Source of the DNA: Takakia lepidozioides
Taxonomy: Eukaryota; Streptophyta; Takakiopsida; Takakiales; Takakiaceae
Assembly (NCBI GenBank): GCA_030704615.1
Contig: CM060732.1
Coordinates: forward strand, 52,311,053 to 52,375,052
Length of the DNA stretch: 64,000 nt
Direction: 5' to 3'
How positions within the stretch are numbered: position 1 is the stretch's first letter; each line of letters starts with the position of its first letter. Positions 12,418 through 22,602 of the stretch are shown piece after piece. The notes below the pieces were generated by a model. The model was not told the DNA's origin. It did no database searches and saw only the letters and a list, made by a program, of their open reading frames with translations. Made by a program: the position numbers and the translations under genes.

Positions 12418-13584
12418 TTAGCCGTGATGTTCGCAATATATGTCCTGGTTCAGCAGATTATCAGAAAACGTCAACGTGCAAAATTGAGGTCTGCTAATCA
12501 AATTGGAAATCTCAAAAGCATTAAAGAGATCTTCAACTCAGCTGTAGCTCTTGGTACGGGAGTTCCTTTGAATGTATTCTCTTTGAAAGAGCTGGAAAAG
12601 GCAACCAACAGCTTTGCCGATGACCTCAAACTTGGCAGCGGTGCGTTTGGGACAGTTTACCGAGGAACGTTTCGGGATGGAACTGTGGTGGCCATTAAAA
12701 GGAGCAACCATGATGAAAGCGTGCATTCTACACAACAGTTTTTGAATGAGATTAGTATTTTGTCGCAGGTCAATCATCGAAATTTGGTGCGGCTGCTAGG
12801 CTGCTGCCTGGAAACGGCAGTCCCAATACTGGTTTATGAGTACATTCCAAATGGAAACCTGTATGAGCACTTGCATGGAAAGCTGCCCCGTGGAGAGGTC
12901 CAGTTGGACTGGAGGAGAAGGTTGCAGATTGCAGTTGAGACAGCTGAGGCGCTGATGTATTTGCACTCTGCAGCCAAGCCACCAATCTATCACAGAGATG
13001 TGAAATCATCGAACATCTTGCTGGACGAAAATCTTACTGTTAGAGTGGCTGATTTTGGGCTTTCTCGTTTCATCCCGATGGAAGCTACCCATGTCTCGAC
13101 TGGGGTGCAAGGAACGCCTGGCTACATAGACCCCGAGTACTTTCAGACCTACCAACTGAACGATAAAAGTGACGTCTACAGCTTTGGTGTGGTTTTACTA
13201 GAAATCCTCACTTCTCAAAAACCACTCGATTTTTCACGGGAGTCTGAGGCTGTGAACCTTGCGACTTTCGCATCCATGATCATGCTGGAAAGGGGGTGTT
13301 TGGAGGAAATAGTGGATGGGTATCTTAAAACAGCTGCTTACTGGGACCCAGAAGCAGCGCAGAGTGTGGCACAGTTAGCTTTGATGTGCTTGGCGTTTCG
13401 ACGACAGGACCGGCCATCCATGAAAGAGGTGGTCGAGGAGTTGCATCGGATCCGAGGACCGATCAGGACGCAAGGATTTCAGTTCATTGAAGGTGTTCAC
13501 ACCTGTCCGGAGGAGTTCATGCTGGAAATACTTGATGATGAAATGGAAAGTTGTGCAGTTTCGAATACAAGCAGCTCGAGTTAG
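12418..13584 (+). CDS. Receptor-like Ser/Thr kinase, WAK-like (3' exon with kinase domain)
   Basis: Plasma-membrane receptor kinase, cytosolic half. The exon follows a CCGCAG acceptor and starts with the tail of a hydrophobic segment (LAVMFAIYVLV) and a basic stop-transfer stretch (RKRQRAK). The kinase domain is complete: glycine loop GSGAFGTVY (about residue 71), VAIK lysine (about 92), HRDVKSSN (190), DFGLSR (210), GTPGYIDPEY, and the late RPSMKEV motif. The domain order and the GTPGYIDPEY activation segment are typical of wall-associated receptor kinases. The only ATG near the start (12427) falls within the membrane segment, so an upstream exon should encode signal peptide and ectodomain. 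I could not find a GUB_WAK-type ectodomain in the preceding kilobases. The gene may be a fragment or have a far upstream exon. Confidence 0.85.
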   Translation, partial: LAVMFAIYVLVQQIIRKRQRAKLRSANQIGNLKSIKEIFNSAVALGTGVPLNVFSLKELEKATNSFADDLKLGSGAFGTVYRGTFRDGTVVAIKRSNHDESVHSTQQFLNEISILSQVNHRNLVRLLGCCLETAVPILVYEYIPNGNLYEHLHGKLPRGEVQLDWRRRLQIAVETAEALMYLHSAAKPPIYHRDVKSSNILLDENLTVRVADFGLSRFIPMEATHVSTGVQGTPGYIDPEYFQTYQLNDKSDVYSFGVVLLEILTSQKPLDFSRESEAVNLATFASMIMLERGCLEEIVDGYLKTAAYWDPEAAQSVAQLALMCLAFRRQDRPSMKEVVEELHRIRGPIRTQGFQFIEGVHTCPEEFMLEILDDEMESCAVSNTSSSS

Positions 13585-16500
13585 ATTGTGAAGATTGCGA
13601 TCTCCAACAATTTGTGGACCCGTGCATAAATTTTGTACATCAATTGTAGGCCCTGTGCTCGGAGGCCTGCGTAAGGATTACTTATGCTCTTTACGCTGGT
13701 GCGATGCACATTGTGAAGGAGCACAACTTTGAGCATACGAATTGAATGGCCGAGGTAATGCAGATCAATTTTAACAATCCACTGCCATGGCAGCGGCATA
13801 CTTTCTTCAACGAGGTCTGCCTGTATGAATGTCGGGCCATCTATGGAGTACGATTGAATACCGCCAGGTAGAGTATTGAATACCGCCACCGTTCTTACAT
13901 TAGTATCTCAGACCAGATTTCAATCCACATAGAGTTGAATCAAGATTATTCTCTCTAGAGACCCTTGCTTCTATTGATATTCCATCTAGATGTACATGTC
14001 TCTGCACATAAGATGCGGACTACTAGAAAAGCAGGCCAGACCTGCAGAATTCAAGCTGCAGCAGGACTGCAGTTAGAGTCTTTGACGTTGAAGCTGCAGA
14101 CAATTTGGCACCAATCTTGCAGGTGAAATTCACAAGGGGCTTTTTAGACTTCCCCTATATGCAAAGAGGATATGATGGGCTTTTTCCGACCCCTGACAAA
14201 GCTGAAAAATACAACACTCTTGTTTGGAGGATCAGAGGGAAACTTGGAAACTTGCACACACAAGGATTGACCTCCCTGCACCTCGTGCACCAAATTTGCC
14301 ATAGAATGTTAGACCTAAAAAATGTTCCACGACCGGGGTAGATGGCAAGGTGGTTGTACATTACCAAATTGAATCTCCAGTCCCCAATCCAAGTCCATGC
14401 AGTGGCTAGGGCGGGTCAATGCCAAGGAGAGCCCTCCAACCACGTAGAAAACAACACAACCAATTTCCGAGGAAGCATGGTGGTAAAAGGAACACATGCA
14501 TGGTGCCAAAGGAACACAGACACCTGCCCTAGCCTTGCCTCCGTCTCAAACTCTGCACCATATCCAGTAGTGGTCTTTGACATCAAGCCCCATTGAATGT
14601 AAGATTTGAGTGGCACTTCAACTAGCTTGTTTATGGAGCAAGGCAGCAGTTTAGGCAGCAGGTTTTCACTCTATTTCACAAGAATTGTGTCTCAGCTGTT
14701 ACATGACAAGGAAATATCTTAAATCATCATCCTCTCCCTGTGGCCTCTGGCGCCACAAAACCATGAAAAAATGAAGTGGCTGGAGTGCCTCCCCCTCTCC
14801 TGCTGGCAGGAAAAGGGATATGCCTTAAAAGAAGCTACACAGAGAGATTCAAAATGACAGCACCATGTCCTCCGCACTGTTCTCTCCATGACTAGTATCC
14901 CAATTATGGCACAACGATGCAGCTAGCAAGAGCAGCAACAGATGAGCTGTATTTCTTTCGCAGCAAGACTAGCAGCACATTATGGGATTCCTGCACTACC
15001 CATGTGGCAAACATTTAGGTAGGGTAGGGCTGCCAATCTGCTCCATAAGAATCGTAGGCCCTAGACTCAATGACTTGAAATTTAGGCAACCAAGAATGAG
15101 AAGCCAGTAGATTTTGCAGTTGACAAACACATTCGCGTTTAATCGTCAGAGGACAGTGGTAACAGAAAGACACATGGCAACATTCCAAAGTCACCCTACA
15201 GAGAGAGGAAGTACTATTGCGGATTAGTGCCACAAGCCCTATCACCCCAATTTGAAATTGAATTCTTTGCAAGAAACCATAGTTTTTCCACTGCATCCTA
15301 AGCCACCTCAATTCCTCACGATCCCCACATTCACACCCTACACAAACATGTGACCTAAAATCCTCCTCCCCAGACATCACACCTCCCTGCAATCACAACA
15401 CATACATCATGTTAAAAAGGAAACACCATGCGGCAAGGTTGAGGGCTTAACATCCACATCGCATGGACATGCACCCATTTGAAAGGGGGAAGGGAGACCA
15501 AGGGCTTCAAAAGGGATGCAAGAGGGCCGGAGGAGGACAAAAGACAAATTATAACTTCAGAAGCAGGAAGCCAAGCCGTGGATGTACTAGGATACATTGC
15601 AGGATTTACTGTTCCGCGATTACAGCATCAGCTGCATCGAAGGCTACTTGAGCCTTCATCTCCTATAGAGTGCATCTCCTGCAGGCTGTACATGACTCAA
15701 TCCAAATGAAGTCAAACCAAAGATGTAATACCAATGAGTAATACACCAATCAATTATGTTCAAATTTGGTTCATACAGCTTCTGCAGTGCATCGTAAAAC
15801 ATTGCAGCATTACATACCTGAAGCTATTCTTGGTCAATCACCAACTGCCAAATATTTCACATGTCAATTTGTTGCATAATGACAAGTGTCCTCCTTTCTG
15901 AATTCACAGCTGTTCCGCACCCCCGGTAACCCAAAAATGTGCGACCTGCACAAATACGGATTGAACACCCACTCACTGCAAATCCAACACACCACATAAA
16001 CACCCTAACTAGTTGATACAAACCCTCTGGAGCTGTCTCCCAAGGAGAATGACACTGGTATTTATTATGCCCAGAACTGCACCTGTTGTGTTTGCCAATT
16101 GTGAGCTTTTTATCTGTTGACAAGCTAGCCCATTCGCACTGAGTAGCTCCATAAGCTTTGGTACACTCCTGCACCAATCAGCTGTAGAAGGTATAGTCCC
16201 AATCTGCTATTACAGATCTGTTTTTCTACATTAAGTTCTTTTCTGTATCCTTAGGTGGTGTTTTAATACAAAGCACCAGTATATTCGAAGACTTAATGTT
16301 CATATAGCTTGTTGCTATTGGGTTTGGTGATGGAGCCTTTTCCGAGGCTGATGATGTCTTTTATTGAAAGAAGCAATCTGACTCAGACCTCTTTTCTAGT
16401 CTTGACATGACTTGCCCTATCTCTCACTCACAGATTCCTATCTCTCCCACTTATAGATTGTGGCTCTGTACTGCTCCAGAGATATCACAGCAATCTGTGT

Positions 16501-16855
16501 CACATATGATGGAACTAGAGGGTTAAAACTACCACTGAGTTGAGAATGTTCGCACAGTACTTGCAGCTGGATTTCCGGAGGCAGAGTGCACACCCTCACC
16601 CTGAGAGAAGACCGAAGGATCTCTCCAAACAAACAAAAGGATATCCCACAAAAGCCCATGGCCACAGCTAGCCACGGAAACAAGAAACTTCCCTCTGGAC
16701 CTCTCTCCCCTACGATGGAAAAGAAATAAATATGCCAGAAGCTTCAGATAAACTAGGAGATAGTGGAGAGCTCGTAGAGGAGGATCGATTCAACATCGAA
16801 CACTGACAGACTCACAAAATTACACAAAGAGTTTCGTGTCTATACCTGTCTTCGC
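13585..16855. other. Stretch without recognisable gene
   Basis: Several open frames of 60-125 codons exist on both strands, none with a domain, motif or splice context I recognise. The longest on the minus strand (15015-15392 and 15857-16177) encode cysteine-rich, low-confidence peptides. They could be exons of the minus-strand gene that would start at the fragment near 17.05 kb, but I cannot support that. Confidence 0.5.
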
Positions 16856-16856
16856 G

Positions 16857-17053
16857 TTCCCTGGAGTCTTTTGAGGCGACAGATGCACCACCTGCAAGGA
16901 TGTCGAGCCAGGCATTGCCAAGGTCAGTGCCCATTTCAGCTCCAAAGCCTGGCTATTCAATCTGCCGTATGTTATGAGGCCTCCCGCCAGTTGACCGCAA
17001 GTCAGGGCCTTGGGCACGCCTATGCTTATGCGCTCAAGAGAGCATTGCAGCAC
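16857..17053 (-). pseudogene. Orphan copy of the PDF/PPR-gene first exon
   Basis: The translation contains QLAGGLITYGRL, LALEL-like spacing, LTLAMPGS and SPQKTPG, and aligns along its length with exon 1 of the two PPR genes (2636-2867 and 3046-3201). It ends at the same place, before a GT donor (GAAGACAG/GTATAG). There is no ATG in this frame at the expected place. No PDF motif or PPR repeats were found downstream on this strand. It is most likely a relic or a first exon with a missed start. Confidence 0.55.
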
Positions 17054-17850
17054 GCTGTAGACGGGGGTTGCTGACTGTTTTCATCCACAACGTGCACTGT
17101 ACAAGGCTATTTCAAGCAGCAAACTTGTCAGCTTTTCTCCCCGACAAGATTGCACTAGGCTGATAGTGAGAAGCCCAGCTCCAGCCGGCCTCTCAAATGA
17201 GCACTAGTTACGAGAATGTGATACGCAGCACGCGTGACAATCCCCATTCCTGCCTTCGTGGTCTGCTCGGTTACGCTCTGATCTGCCGTGTCTTTAGAAT
17301 AATCTGGGACTCGGCTCACTGTATTCTGCCCATTTTCCTTGGCTTCATTTCCCTTCCTCGCCACAACGTCCGTAGCTTCTCCCGCTTTGCCATCAGCAGC
17401 TCCTGCCGCCTCAGCAGCCTTCCGCTTTGTAGCACCCAAAAACGATCCGGCATTATCTTTGGCTTTCCTGCCCTGATTTTAGACAGCACCAGCAGTTTCG
17501 GAAACCTTGTCCTCGACACCTCCCAAAAACTCGCCAGCTTTCTGCTTTATTCCATTCCAGATTCCGCCAGCTCTATTCCCATATCCCTTGCTTCATTTCC
17601 TGTGGCATCGGCAGTACGAGACGCTTTATCTTGAACGGATCCAGCTACATCTTTCACTGCATCCTTGGCTTCATCAGCTTTGACTGCTGCTCCATCAGTA
17701 GTCCCTCCTGCTCTAATATACTTACCCTTCCCAACTTTCTCCCTGTCCTCTAGGAAGCCTATTGACATTGGGTGGACTTGAAACGGGAGTACATTAATGT
17801 CTCTGTGACTAAATGCCGGCCTTGTGACCTCGTGTTCTTGTTTGTTTTGA

Positions 17851-17871
17851 CCTGAAGCGCTTTGCTTCAGG
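17851..17871. other. Perfect 8-bp stem hairpin in LINE leader
   Basis: CCTGAAGC and GCTTCAGG are separated by five bases within the 5' leader of the LINE. It could fold in RNA. Its role is unknown and it could be chance. Confidence 0.4.
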
Positions 17872-18060
17872 TAAGGTAGTGCATTGGATTTAGTTGGAAA
17901 GCTTGGGGCCTTTCCCTCTTTAGAATATGCCTACACGGGCCATTCCCTGCAACTCCCTGGAGTGTGATCTCTGAATGGTAACAAGCGGACTCCTACCGCT
18001 TGGGGGCAGCCCCTCCGCCCAAATTGGGCAGTCGTATGCTCTGTCTAGCATACTCGGCAC

Positions 18061-19044
18061 TTGGGCTCGGGTTGGGTCCTGTGCTTAAACTTATGGCCTG
18101 CGAAAACAATCAAAAATTTAGCTCCTATCAACATCAACACTCCTCAGGGTGATCCCTGGGAATTGGTTACTTATGCCAAATCTAGGGCTTCATGTGTAGT
18201 TTTTGGGGTGAATCCCAGGATGGACGATGTGTCCTTTAAAACTACATGCTCTAGCTTAGGCTTGGATTTCATGGCTAATGGTACCATCTCGAGACTTGAT
18301 AACAGGGGTACGTTGAAGGTTGCAATGACCAAAAGTGCTTCTAATAGAGTCCCGCATCAATTCAATCTCAAAGAAGTTCGTCCCTTGACTGGCTGGAGAG
18401 CGGTCTTAGACATTGGTGATTCAATGGGGCACTCTAGGAAGACAACCAAGGGCAACAACTTCAACTTGAGAGTTTCTAATCCGTTTGATGCTCTGGATGA
18501 GGTTGAATCCAAACAGCCAGAAGGACAAGATGCCCCTAAGTGTACGAAACCTGAACGTCCTGAATCTGAAGGATTTGGTACTCTGAATGGTTTACCAATC
18601 CTCAAGGTTTACACAAGACGAACAAATTCTATACACGGGGTAATTGTCCCCAAGCCGTCAGATGGACAATCTGTCCCTAAGTGTGCAGAGCCTGAACGTC
18701 GTGTAACTGAAGGATTTGGTACTCTAAATGGTTTACCAATCCTCAAAGTCTACACAAGACGAGCAAAATCTATACACGGGGTAATTGTCCCCAAGCAGTC
18801 TGACGGACAATCTGCCCCTATGTGTGCGGAGCCTGTGCGTCGTGTAACTGAAAGATTTGGTACCCTGAATGGTTTACCAATTCTCAAAGTTTACACAAGA
18901 CGAGCAAAATCTACACATGGGGTAACTGTCCCCCTTTGCAGAACGGTTGGCCGTCCAGGAGCAATCACAAGCTACCTAGACGACAAACAATTCACACGCA
19001 AAGGGCTGGCTTGCGGCTGGCCACTTTCAACTTCTCAGGGTTGA
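18061..19044 (+). CDS. LINE ORF1-like protein with three 47-residue repeats
   Basis: Open frame of 327 codons between the LINE leader and the endonuclease. I recognise no conserved domain. The C-terminal half consists of three tandem copies of a 47-residue unit containing GFGTLNGLPILKVYTRR, IHGVIVPK and GQS.PKCAEPERR. The frame start is uncertain; the first plausible start codon downstream of 18061 should be tested. Its position before the endonuclease suggests an RNA-binding or structural ORF1 role, but no zinc knuckle or RRM is visible. Confidence 0.6.
   Translation: MGSGWVLCLNLWPAKTIKNLAPININTPQGDPWELVTYAKSRASCVVFGVNPRMDDVSFKTTCSSLGLDFMANGTISRLDNRGTLKVAMTKSASNRVPHQFNLKEVRPLTGWRAVLDIGDSMGHSRKTTKGNNFNLRVSNPFDALDEVESKQPEGQDAPKCTKPERPESEGFGTLNGLPILKVYTRRTNSIHGVIVPKPSDGQSVPKCAEPERRVTEGFGTLNGLPILKVYTRRAKSIHGVIVPKQSDGQSAPMCAEPVRRVTERFGTLNGLPILKVYTRRAKSTHGVTVPLCRTVGRPGAITSYLDDKQFTRKGLACGWPLSTSQG
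18517..18939 (+). repeat. Three tandem 141-bp in-frame repeats
   Basis: The phrase GAAGGATTTGGTACTCTGAA recurs at 18568, 18709 and 18850 (third copy GAAAGATTTGGTACCCTGAA). The spacing is exactly 141 bp, which keeps the reading frame. The copies differ by only a few substitutions, indicating recent expansion. Confidence 0.9.
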
Positions 19045-20228
19045 CCAACCAAAGGAAACAACTTGAAGTGGGACAAGTTCTTCGGACTAATGATATTCAT
19101 ATCTGTGCTGGGCAAGAAACATGGGAAACGTCGGATAACCTGGTTGGAGATGTCATTGGTTATAAATGGGCAGGTAAGATGTGTACTCTCAAGGCAGCCT
19201 CTGCCAAACGCGGTCAAAAAGGGGTCGGATTCTTTGTCCGTGATTTCTTGTTTGACAATTGTGAAATTATCAACAAGGGTTTGAGGTACGAGCATAGTAT
19301 CTGGCTAAAACTGAATTTGAAGGGCGGCATGAGTACAAAGGACCTCTTTGTTGGTTGTGTTTACATGCCCACAGAGGGGACCCTTAGTGCTGACGCAGAC
19401 AAGGCCTTCGAAGATGTAAAGCTGGACTGTGCTTCGTTCCTTGCCAAAGGTCAGGTGGTACTATTGGGGGACTTCAATGCCCGGGTGGGCAAAGGGATCC
19501 ATCAGGACGATATCATTGGACCTTTTGGTGAGGACGAGCTGAATTCTAATGGCAGACGGTTAATTAACTGTCTAGAAGAGCTTCAGCTTTTGACCTTGAA
19601 TAACAGGACAAGAGGTGACCAAGTGCAGTGGACTCGTGAGAAATCCCAAACTGGGGAACGTTCCATTGTGGACTATATCATAATGGACAAAATTTTGTTC
19701 CCCCAGTGTGCCAATGTGTTGATCGACAGAACTGATATTGGTACCTCTGACCACTTCCTGGTTTGGACTGAGATCAAAAGGTGTTTTCCCACCACCAAGA
19801 GATCTGTGAAACGTTCGATTCGGAAGTGGCGCATAGAAAAATTCCACAATGAGGAGGTCAAGGCTGAGTACGTCCAGGCCTTGCAAGAGGCTCTCCCTCA
19901 TTTTGTCCAATCGCTCCAAGAACTTCAGTCACGCTCTGTTAACGCAAGAAATGAAGTCGAAAGAGCAGTGGACTCTTGGGAGAGTTTCGTTTCCTCCGTG
20001 GCTGACAAGATCATTGGGAGGAAACTAATTGTCTGCGGTAGAGCAGTTAATTGGTGGACTAATGAGATTAAACTCAAGATAGCTGAGAGACGAGCCCTCT
20101 ATAAAGAGTGCTGCAATTTGGAAACCAACAGAGAATTGTGGACGAGGTACTACCAGCTCCGTAAAGATATCAATCAGCTTGTTAGGTCTCAAAGAAATTA
20201 TACTGGGACAAGTTATACAGTGAAATAA
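18936..20228 (+). CDS. LINE ORF2, AP-like endonuclease portion
   Basis: Target-nicking endonuclease of the exonuclease-endonuclease-phosphatase fold. Visible motifs in order are the N-terminal LATFNFSGL, the glutamate box ICAGQETWE, the catalytic LLGDFNARVG, the NGRRLINC region and the C-terminal SDHFLVW with the catalytic histidine. The frame ends at a stop 38 bases before the reverse-transcriptase frame opens, so a frameshift separates the two. It overlaps the end of ORF1 in another frame. Confidence 0.85.
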   Translation: MQNGWPSRSNHKLPRRQTIHTQRAGLRLATFNFSGLTNQRKQLEVGQVLRTNDIHICAGQETWETSDNLVGDVIGYKWAGKMCTLKAASAKRGQKGVGFFVRDFLFDNCEIINKGLRYEHSIWLKLNLKGGMSTKDLFVGCVYMPTEGTLSADADKAFEDVKLDCASFLAKGQVVLLGDFNARVGKGIHQDDIIGPFGEDELNSNGRRLINCLEELQLLTLNNRTRGDQVQWTREKSQTGERSIVDYIIMDKILFPQCANVLIDRTDIGTSDHFLVWTEIKRCFPTTKRSVKRSIRKWRIEKFHNEEVKAEYVQALQEALPHFVQSLQELQSRSVNARNEVERAVDSWESFVSSVADKIIGRKLIVCGRAVNWWTNEIKLKIAERRALYKECCNLETNRELWTRYYQLRKDINQLVRSQRNYTGTSYTVK

Positions 20229-20266
20229 ACTCAAACCACCATGGTGGTAATGACAAGAAATTCTGG

Positions 20267-21781
20267 TTGGCCCTTCAACGTTTGTACAAGCCGAAAAACG
20301 GTCAGCAAGTACAAGCGCTGAAGACTACTAAAGGTGCAGTGGTGACTTCATCGGTTGACATTGTCAAAACCTTTGAAACTCACTACAGTATCCTTGGCAG
20401 AACTTCTAGGTCTAACAGTGAGGGGTCTTCTGCTGAATGGAGGGACACAGTTGGAAAAACTGTTCCTATGATTCAAAACAGCCCTGATGAACTGGAGTAT
20501 ATTTCAATGGCTTATAATGCTCCCATTAGTTCTTCTGAGATTGTGGAAGCAATTGAACATTTAAATGGATATAAAGCTGGTGGACCTGATGGTATTGTCA
20601 ACGAGCTTATCAAGCACGGTGGCGATCCCATGATAGAGGCCCTAGTTCTCCTCTTTAACCTTATCTGGAAGACTGAAATGATCCCCTTTCGCTGGCGACA
20701 GGGGGTCATTGTCAATCTATACAAGAAGGGTGACAGAGAAGAACCGGGGAACTACCGTGGCATCACGCTCCTCAATGCTGTTGGCAAGACATTCTGCAGA
20801 GTTATAAGTACTCGTCTCGAGGTTGATCTGGAGTCTAGAGGTTGTTTCCACGAAGGCCAAGCTGGCTTTCGGCGAAACAGGGGCTGTGTGGATCATATCT
20901 TCACTCTAAGCCAGATTATCCAGGGAAGGAAAAAAGAAGGGAAACCCACTTATGTCTTTTTCCTGGATGTCAAAAAGGCTTATGACACAGTGTGGAGAGA
21001 TGGCCTATGGTTCCGCCTCTGGTCTTGTGGGATCAAGGGAAAGATGTGGAGAGTTGTCCACAACTTGTATGCTCACACCAAAAGCTGTGTCACTGTTAAC
21101 GGACAGAAGTCCAACTTCTTTGACATAGACCAAGGTGTAGCTCAAGGATGTACTCTCTCCCCTCTGCTCTTCAATGTTTTCATCAATCAACTCCTCGAGG
21201 ATGTGGAAAGTGAGGGATTTGGGTTAAGGGTGGGTGATACCACCATACCAGCCCTTATGTTTGCGGATGACTTCGCAGGCATAGGGGAGACTCCAACCAA
21301 TCTCCAGGAGTTGATTGATTGCGCGAAGAGATACTTTGATCTTTGGGGGCTAGAGGCTAATGTCAGCAAATGTGCAGTGGTAGCATTCAACGACAGAGGA
21401 GAGGGAGGAAGTGATCTTAAGTGGCAGTGGGGTAGCCAAGAGATCCCGGTCCTCCCTTCCTACACTTACCTGGGCGTTGAGTTCTCCTCCAATTGTAATT
21501 GGGATGCACATATCCGGAAAGTTGTTCAAACTGGCAAGGGCAAAGCTCTGGGGCTCACTAAATTTTTCCACTGCAGAGGGGTCAACTCTGAGGTTAAGAA
21601 AACCATGCTTTGTCGCGTTATTAGACCTGCCTTGGAGTACGGATCTGCTATATGGGTTGATAACTCCAACCAGGCTAAGTCTCTGAATCCATTCAAGTGG
21701 GGGTGCTTAAGGAGTGTATGTCAGCATGCTCCAAAACAGCCAATGTGGCTGTTCGGGGTGAGTTTGGCATTCCGTCCTTAA
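20267..21781 (+). CDS. LINE ORF2, reverse transcriptase portion
   Basis: RNA-templated DNA polymerase of the non-LTR type. Signature blocks are AGGPDGIVNELIKHG (finger), YRGITLLNAVGKTF, AGFRRNRGCVDHIF, FFLDVKKAYDTVW (first catalytic aspartate), GVAQGCTLSPLLFN and ALMFADDFAGI (FADD catalytic pair), then the thumb with YLGVEFSS. The catalytic residues are present. The frame is broken relative to both endonuclease and tail. Confidence 0.88.
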   Translation: MALQRLYKPKNGQQVQALKTTKGAVVTSSVDIVKTFETHYSILGRTSRSNSEGSSAEWRDTVGKTVPMIQNSPDELEYISMAYNAPISSSEIVEAIEHLNGYKAGGPDGIVNELIKHGGDPMIEALVLLFNLIWKTEMIPFRWRQGVIVNLYKKGDREEPGNYRGITLLNAVGKTFCRVISTRLEVDLESRGCFHEGQAGFRRNRGCVDHIFTLSQIIQGRKKEGKPTYVFFLDVKKAYDTVWRDGLWFRLWSCGIKGKMWRVVHNLYAHTKSCVTVNGQKSNFFDIDQGVAQGCTLSPLLFNVFINQLLEDVESEGFGLRVGDTTIPALMFADDFAGIGETPTNLQELIDCAKRYFDLWGLEANVSKCAVVAFNDRGEGGSDLKWQWGSQEIPVLPSYTYLGVEFSSNCNWDAHIRKVVQTGKGKALGLTKFFHCRGVNSEVKKTMLCRVIRPALEYGSAIWVDNSNQAKSLNPFKWGCLRSVCQHAPKQPMWLFGVSLAFRP

Positions 21782-22602
21782 GCTCCCGACGAGAGGAATT
21801 CAAGGTCAGATGGTGGGGTCAGCTGCAACATATGCCCAACACCAGATATCCTAAGTTAATCGACTCTATATCTTGGAAACAGGACCGCCCTGTCAAACAG
21901 GCTAAGTCCTGGCAGAAGAGAGTAGAAGAGATCCTCAAGGACCTGGACCTGGATCCGCAAGTCTTGACCCTGCTGGATAAATCTGACTTAGAGGCTGTAG
22001 TGTCCTCAGCCATGTCTGTTGCCATGAGATTGTCTGATGAAAATGAAGTTAGGCAGAAAACTTCCCTGAACTTGTTTCCAGTCTGTGACATGGGGGAGGA
22101 CATCTTGGATGACCTCAAGGGTCTACCCACTCTCGGCACTAGACTGAAATTTAAACTCAGGGCAGGAAGCCTACCTTTGAACAGCAAACAGAAGCAGAGA
22201 GGAAAGGGAGAGTGCAATTGCCCGTTGTGTGGGCAATCTGAAGACAGTATTCATTTTCTGATACACTGTCCGGGGTTCTCTCACCAAAGAGACGCTCTCT
22301 TCAAATCTATTAAGGGAATTGTGCCTGTACCCCTGTTTACCAACTTTGAAAGTCTCGAGGCTGAGCCAAAAGCCCAGGCCCTCCTGAGGCCTAGTTTTTG
22401 GGCAAATCACACACAGCAGATTGATGCTTGTGTGAAGGGATTTCTAGAGGATATCTGGAAAACCCGGATTAATTCTATATATGGAGGTAAGTCTTACTAC
22501 CAACATCAGCCCCTGACAGAGGTAGGTTCTGTCCCTTTTGTTCCCGCTCAAACTGGGCGCGGGGTCAATGGCCACAAGGCTACGGCAAACAACGTCTTAT
22601 GA
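21697..22602 (+). CDS. LINE ORF2 C-terminal region with zinc-knuckle-like motif
   Basis: Third frame of ORF2. It carries the C-terminal cysteine/histidine motif CNCPLCGQSEDSIHFLIHC found after the thumb in many LINEs. The overlap with the previous frame (21697-21781) marks the approximate place of a frameshift. It ends at the 3' boundary of the element. Confidence 0.75.
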   Translation: MGVLKECMSACSKTANVAVRGEFGIPSLSSRREEFKVRWWGQLQHMPNTRYPKLIDSISWKQDRPVKQAKSWQKRVEEILKDLDLDPQVLTLLDKSDLEAVVSSAMSVAMRLSDENEVRQKTSLNLFPVCDMGEDILDDLKGLPTLGTRLKFKLRAGSLPLNSKQKQRGKGECNCPLCGQSEDSIHFLIHCPGFSHQRDALFKSIKGIVPVPLFTNFESLEAEPKAQALLRPSFWANHTQQIDACVKGFLEDIWKTRINSIYGGKSYYQHQPLTEVGSVPFVPAQTGRGVNGHKATANNVL

